Of a DNA stretch of 64,000 bases, positions 60,660-64,000 are shown in pieces. The position numbers were made by a program, and so were the translations under genes. Source of the stretch: Fimenecus sp963624605 (GTDB lineage Bacteria; Bacillota; Clostridia; Oscillospirales; Acutalibacteraceae); the NCBI GenBank assembly GCA_963624605.1, contig CAVFQD010000001.1, positions 22,080 through 86,079 on the forward strand, in the 5' to 3' direction. The notes beneath the pieces were generated by a model that had not been told where the DNA came from, ran no database searches, and saw nothing but the letters and a program-made list of their open reading frames with translations. Position 1 is the first letter of the stretch. Every line of letters begins with the position of its first letter.

Positions 60660-61543
60660 TATTTTGAGAAAATTATCCTTTCAAGCTCCGAGGCGGCAAG
60701 ACCCGAGTGCACGCCCTTGCGTTTAAGCAGACAGATGCTTCTCTCGGGAATCGGCGGAGTTATGTTCAGAATTATCAGTTTCGACAAATCCTCGCTTTCA
60801 AGGAATTCCTCGGGAACAAAGCCTATTCCGAGGTCTGATTTTATCATCGGTAAAATCTGGTCGGCGGCGTTTGCCTCGATTTCGGGCTCAAACGGTAAGC
60901 CCGACGAATTGAAATAATCGGTATAGAACTTGTGCGAGCCGGTTCGCTCTCCGAGACCTATGATCGGGTAGTTTATAAGCTGATGCGCTGTCAATACCGT
61001 TCCCGTTTCAAGTGAAAATTCCGAACTGCACACGGGAACCTCTTTTACATCTCTCAATTTAACCGAGGTTATTTCCGACGGCAAATCAAAAGGCTTTGTC
61101 ACAAGCGCAAAGTCGGCAAGTCCGTTTTTAAGCATTGCGATTGCCTGCGGCGTTGTAAGGTTTGATATTTTGAGCTTTACGCCCGGATAGCTGCTTCGGA
61201 ATTTTTTTAATGCGGGCAAAAGCGAGCAGTGGAGCGCAATTTCGCTTACTGCAACCGTAACCTTGCCCGATTGCAGGCTTTTATCCTGTTCAATTTCCTC
61301 CTCGCCGAGCTTTATGCTTTCAACTGCGGTGGCAATCCTCGCATAGAGCTTTTCTCCCTCGGGAGTCAGCGTTACACCGTGCCTGTGGCGGACAAACAGC
61401 GTGCACCCGAGCTCCTCTTCAAGCTTTTTTACCGTTCTTGTGATATTCGGCTGATTGTTGAAAAGCGCATCGGCGGCTGATGTAAAGCTGCCGTACTTTG
61501 CGACAAAATAGAAAATTCTGTAATAGTCATAGCTGATATTCAT
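60659..61543 (-). CDS. LysR-family transcription regulator
   Basis: A 294-residue LTTR. The helix-turn-helix lies in YYRIFYFVAKYGSFTSAADA and NNQPNITRTVKKLEEELGC; the periplasmic-binding-like effector domain starts near residue 88 (KVTVAVSEIALHCSLLPAL). The start at 61543 follows GGAG by 8 nt; a longer open frame upstream has no such support. It is divergent from the MATE gene with a 127-bp gap, the usual arrangement for a LysR regulator and its target. Confidence 0.92.
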   Translation of the reverse strand: MNISYDYYRIFYFVAKYGSFTSAADALFNNQPNITRTVKKLEEELGCTLFVRHRHGVTLTPEGEKLYARIATAVESIKLGEEEIEQDKSLQSGKVTVAVSEIALHCSLLPALKKFRSSYPGVKLKISNLTTPQAIAMLKNGLADFALVTKPFDLPSEITSVKLRDVKEVPVCSSEFSLETGTVLTAHQLINYPIIGLGERTGSHKFYTDYFNSSGLPFEPEIEANAADQILPMIKSDLGIGFVPEEFLESEDLSKLIILNITPPIPERSICLLKRKGVHSGLAASELERIIFSK

Positions 61544-61670
61544 ATGCTTTTCTCCATATAAAAATGATATACTAAAAATAAATTTTGACATTTTACATAT
61601 ATCTTGTATCAAATTATAATATATGCGGTAAAAAAATGCAACGATGATATATTGGCGAAAGGAAAAGAAA

Positions 61671-63011
61671 ATGAATAAGGATTTGACTGTGGGCAAGCCG
61701 CAATCGGTTTTGTGGAAATTTTGTCTGCCGCTGTTCGGAAGTATTATTTTCCAGCAGCTTTACAATATAGCGGACAGCTTTGTCGCAGGTAAGTTTGTCG
61801 GAGAAAACGCTCTTGCGGCTGTCGGCAACAGTTATGAAATCACGCTGATATTTATTGCGTTCGCTTTCGGATGCAATATGGGCTGCTCGGTTGTAGTTTC
61901 AAGATTTTTCGGCGCAAAGGAATATAAAAAGGTTAAGACCTCCGTTTATACCGCCTGTATTTTCAGCGCAGCTCTTTGTGTTTTGCTGATGCTTATCGGC
62001 ATATTCGGAGCGGGCGCACTGCTTCGGCTTATCAGAACTCCCGATGAGGTTTTTGCGGACTCAAAGCTCTACCTTGATATTTATGTATGGGGGCTTCCGT
62101 TCGTATTCTTCTATAACATTGCAACGGGTATTTTCTCCGCGCTCGGCGACTCTAAAACACCGTTTTATTTTCTTGCCGTATCATCTCTTTCAAACATAGG
62201 AATGGATATATGGTTCGTAAAATCGTTTCAAATGGGCGTTGCGGGTGTTGCATGGGCAACCTTTATTTGTCAGGGTATCAGCTGTATCCTCGCGGTAGCG
62301 GTCGTTTTCAAACGCCTTAATAAAATCGACAAGGAAAAGAATTGTCCGATTTTTGATAAGTTGATTTTGAAGCAGATTGTTATAATTGCCGTTCCGAGCA
62401 TATTACAGCAGAGTTTTATTTCAATCGGAAATATAATTATACAGGGAATTATAAACGGCTTCGGAGCTCCCGTTATGGCGGGATATTCGGCGGCAGTCAA
62501 GCTCAATAACCTTGTTATAACCTCGTTTACAACCCTCGGAAACGGAATTTCAAACTATACGGCGCAGAATATCGGCGCAGGAAAGCTCGTCCGTGTCAAA
62601 CAGGGCTTCTCGGCGGGACTTAAAATGGTATGGCTGTTTAGCTTGCCGCTGTTCCTGCTCTATTTCTTCAAGGGCGAATTATTCCTCAAGCTCTTTATGG
62701 ACGAACCCACGCAGACGGCAATTCAGACGGGTATTACATATCTTAAAATTCTCTCTCCGTTCTATTTCATAGTATCTGCGAAGCTTGTTGCGGACGGTAT
62801 TTTGAGAGGTGCGGGAATGATGAACAAGTTTATGATTGCCACATTTACCGATTTGATTTTGCGTGTCGTTATGGCGGCTGTTTTCTCAAAGACCTCGCTC
62901 GGCGCAACGGGAATTTGGTGCGCTTGGCCCGTAGGCTGGTGCACGGCTACGGTGCTTTCAATAATTTTCTATGTAACCGGTCCCTGGAAAAAGGAAAAGC
63001 TCAAAGCATAA
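61671..63011 (+). CDS. MATE-family multidrug/organic-compound efflux transporter
   Basis: A 446-residue transporter with about 12 membrane helices. The family start is visible: LWKFCLPLFGSIIFQQLYNI then ADSFVAGKFVGENALAAVG. The second half repeats the fold (VPSILQQSFISIGNIIIQGI). It likely exports drugs or metabolites driven by Na+ or H+. The ATG at 61671 is 7 nt after AAAGGA. The divergent LysR gene is its probable regulator. A 16-bp stem terminator follows. Confidence 0.93.
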   Translation: MNKDLTVGKPQSVLWKFCLPLFGSIIFQQLYNIADSFVAGKFVGENALAAVGNSYEITLIFIAFAFGCNMGCSVVVSRFFGAKEYKKVKTSVYTACIFSAALCVLLMLIGIFGAGALLRLIRTPDEVFADSKLYLDIYVWGLPFVFFYNIATGIFSALGDSKTPFYFLAVSSLSNIGMDIWFVKSFQMGVAGVAWATFICQGISCILAVAVVFKRLNKIDKEKNCPIFDKLILKQIVIIAVPSILQQSFISIGNIIIQGIINGFGAPVMAGYSAAVKLNNLVITSFTTLGNGISNYTAQNIGAGKLVRVKQGFSAGLKMVWLFSLPLFLLYFFKGELFLKLFMDEPTQTAIQTGITYLKILSPFYFIVSAKLVADGILRGAGMMNKFMIATFTDLILRVVMAAVFSKTSLGATGIWCAWPVGWCTATVLSIIFYVTGPWKKEKLKA

Positions 63012-63020
63012 CGGATAATA

Positions 63021-63061
63021 AAAAATTACCGACACTTTCAGTTGAGTGTCGGTAATTTTTT
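63021..63061. terminator. Bidirectional terminator after the MATE gene
   Basis: A perfect 16-bp stem AAAAATTACCGACACT with its complement, 8-nt loop and flanking A/T runs. Confidence 0.92.
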
Positions 63062-63074
63062 ATGTTGAAATGTA

Positions 63075-63419
63075 TTACAAGTTTTTCTTTGCGGTGTTTA
63101 ATGATGAAATCAGTATTTTTTTTAGTTCAATGCATTTATAGAGTATTTCTTTATCACTGGAGTATCCGCTTTCTGTTAGCAACTCAATCCAATATTCGCT
63201 TTCGGAGCATTCTTTCAGTGCAATTTGAAGCTTTGCGATAAAGTCAGCTCTGCCATGAGCATAAAATGCTTCACGGATATTTGCACCGACGCTTGTCACT
63301 GAACGCAAAAATTGATTTATTAAAGCACTTTCGCATTTGGCATTTCTTAATTCTTTACATGACTTTATAACAGCAAGTGCAAATTCTTTAGATTTAACAA
63401 CCAAAGGACTTTCGTTCAT
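63075..63419 (-). CDS. Four-helix-bundle protein (23S rRNA intervening-sequence protein family)
   Basis: A 114-residue helical protein. SVTSVGANIREAFYAHGRAD and FIAKLQIALKECSESEYWIE are the signatures of the family once called S23, first found inside 23S rRNA intervening sequences. Stand-alone copies are common in many bacteria, and a related form is an accessory gene of diversity-generating retroelements. No reverse transcriptase or template repeat is present here. Function unknown. Confidence 0.87.
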   Translation of the reverse strand: MNESPLVVKSKEFALAVIKSCKELRNAKCESALINQFLRSVTSVGANIREAFYAHGRADFIAKLQIALKECSESEYWIELLTESGYSSDKEILYKCIELKKILISSLNTAKKNL

Positions 63420-63610
63420 ATAAACACACCCCTTTTAATTTATTATATTTGCTAAAAACAAAAAAGCAAGGCATAGCCTTGCAAAAACTTTTTCACTATT
63501 CACTGTTACTTATTACTTCCCAAAAATCGGTGGCTTTAGCAGTGAAGAGTGAATAGTTAATAGTGAAGAAGTAAAAATCGACAAGCATCTAATGACACTT
63601 GCCGATTTTT
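63420..63610. other. Gap before the tRNA-derived repeats
   Basis: No gene is seen. It contains the string GTGAAGAGTGAATAGTTAAT (63542-63561) shared with other intergenic regions, and ends in a hairpin AAAAATCGACAAG / CTTGCCGATTTTT (63573-63610), which on the - strand would be the last of three terminators behind tRNA-Glu. Confidence 0.65.
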
Positions 63611-63731
63611 GGTGACCCGGACGAGATTTGCATCGCTTTGCGATGCAAAGAAATCAAATTATAAGTCCCTTTTGCTCGGCGGTGCCTCACAAAAGATGGA
63701 CGAAGTTCAAATCTCGTCCTTGTGAACAAAT

Positions 63732-63768
63732 AAAAAAAGAAGCAACACAGGTGTGTTACTTCTTTTTT
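63732..63768 (-). terminator. Second copy of the tRNA-Glu terminator
   Basis: AAAGAAGCAACAC-AGGT-GTGTTACTTCTTT with A and T runs at each side. It is the same hairpin as at 63890-63926. Confidence 0.75.
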
Positions 63769-63889
63769 GGTGACCCGGACGAGACTTGCATCGCTTTGCG
63801 ATGCAAAGAAATCAAATTGTATGTCCCTTTTGCTCGGCGGTGCCTCACAAAAGATGGACGAAGTTCAAATCTCGTCCTTGTGAACAAAT

Positions 63890-63926
63890 AAAAAAAGAAG
63901 CAACACAGGTGTGTTACTTCTTTTTT
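63890..63926 (-). terminator. Terminator of tRNA-Glu
   Basis: On the - strand, directly after the tRNA CCA end: AAGAAGTAACAC-ACCT-GTGTTGCTTCTT followed by TTTTT. Confidence 0.88.
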
Positions 63927-64000
63927 GGTGACCCGGACGAGATTTGAACTCGTGTTACCGCCGTGAAAGGGCGGTGTCTTAACCGCTTGACCACCGGGCC
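63926..64000 (-). tRNA. tRNA-Glu (anticodon UUC)
   Basis: On the - strand the gene starts GGCCCGG at 64000. The acceptor stem pairs GGCCCGG with CCGGGTC (one G-U). The anticodon stem CCGCC/GGCGG holds the loop CTTTCAC with anticodon TTC, and the T arm is ACGAG-TTCGAAT-CTCGT. Discriminator A and an encoded CCA are present, so the gene is 75 nt. It may be the last of a tRNA cluster extending past the window edge. Confidence 0.95.

Larger units (their letters stand above)
63611..63926. repeat. Two tandem 158-bp units, each starting with the 3' end of tRNA-Glu
   Basis: Units are 63611-63768 and 63769-63926, differing at only a few bases. Both begin (as read on +) with GGTGACCCGGACGAGATTTG or its one-base variant, identical to the tRNA-Glu 3' end at 63927. 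They then diverge into GCATCG-CTTTG-CGATGC. Each also contains GGACGAAGTTCAAATCTCG followed by TCC, a T-arm-like hairpin in the opposite orientation, flanked by CACAA/TTGTG, and ends with the terminator hairpin that follows the tRNA. Confidence 0.9.

Noticed and set aside
63075..63419. Diversity-generating retroelement accessory gene
   Set aside because: The four-helix-bundle family includes such proteins, but no reverse transcriptase, template repeat or variable target gene is present in the window.
63628..63891. 87-codon frame on the + strand near the end
   Set aside because: It runs through both copies of the tRNA-derived tandem repeat, so its internal repetition reflects DNA repeats, not a protein.

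Overview
The window looks like a chromosomal segment of a gut-type Clostridia, most likely Ruminococcaceae/Oscillospiraceae. The evidence is the clostridial gene orders ctsR-mcsA-mcsB-clpC, infC-rpmI-rplT and rnc-radical SAM-smc-ftsY, a sporulation gene (spoVAD), anaerobic pyruvate formate-lyase, a dockerin-bearing surface protein, two alpha-L-fucosidases and a sialidase-like protein, and the dispersed palindromes typical of such genomes. Nearly all genes lie on the + strand. No prophage, CRISPR array or transposase was seen.

Layout. 1-4.4 kb: end of the CtsR heat-shock operon with the McsA/McsB protein-arginine kinase and the ClpC unfoldase. 4.5-7.2 kb: an S4-domain RNA-binding protein, a 129-bp tandem repeat, then pyruvate kinase behind a promoter and a leader able to form a three-way junction or a terminator. 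7.3-17.4 kb: accessory genes (GH29 fucosidase, FliB-like Cys-rich protein, exo/endonuclease-phosphatase, nucleotidyltransferase, VanY peptidase, membrane M28 peptidase, lipoprotein, sialidase-like protein, YdcF-like protein). 17.4-37 kb: housekeeping genes for translation (infC with an ATC start, rpmI, rplT, TrmH-like methylase, trmFO, rsfS, leuS), DNA topology and uptake (dprA, topA, smc), lipid synthesis (plsX), RNA processing (rnc, yhbY), targeting (ftsY) and nucleotide/NAD metabolism (rdgB, nadD, yqeK).

37-43 kb: a secreted esterase-like hydrolase, arabinose genes araA-araD, a broken HTH regulator, spoVAD, and a three-copy structured repeat placed before a 51-residue membrane peptide. 43-48.3 kb: an Rrf2 regulator, a split cobalamin methionine synthase (reactivation module plus catalytic subunit) and nifS-nifU; the Rrf2 and nifS promoters share an operator-like motif. 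48.4-50.9 kb: a large secreted FIVAR/dockerin protein. 51-54.7 kb: DUF134, pflB and pflA. 55-57.9 kb: a second fucosidase with a GPH-type sugar transporter. 58-64 kb: a hypothetical gene, a PHP phosphoesterase, a membrane protein, a divergent LysR/MATE pair, a four-helix-bundle protein and tRNA-Glu, behind which lie tandem copies of its 3' end.

The best candidates for undescribed biology are the pyk leader RNA, the covarying triplicated element after spoVAD, the FtsY with a C-terminal acidic and amphipathic tail overprinted by a second frame, and the tRNA-Glu-derived repeat. All functions are read from sequence; nothing was searched or computed.
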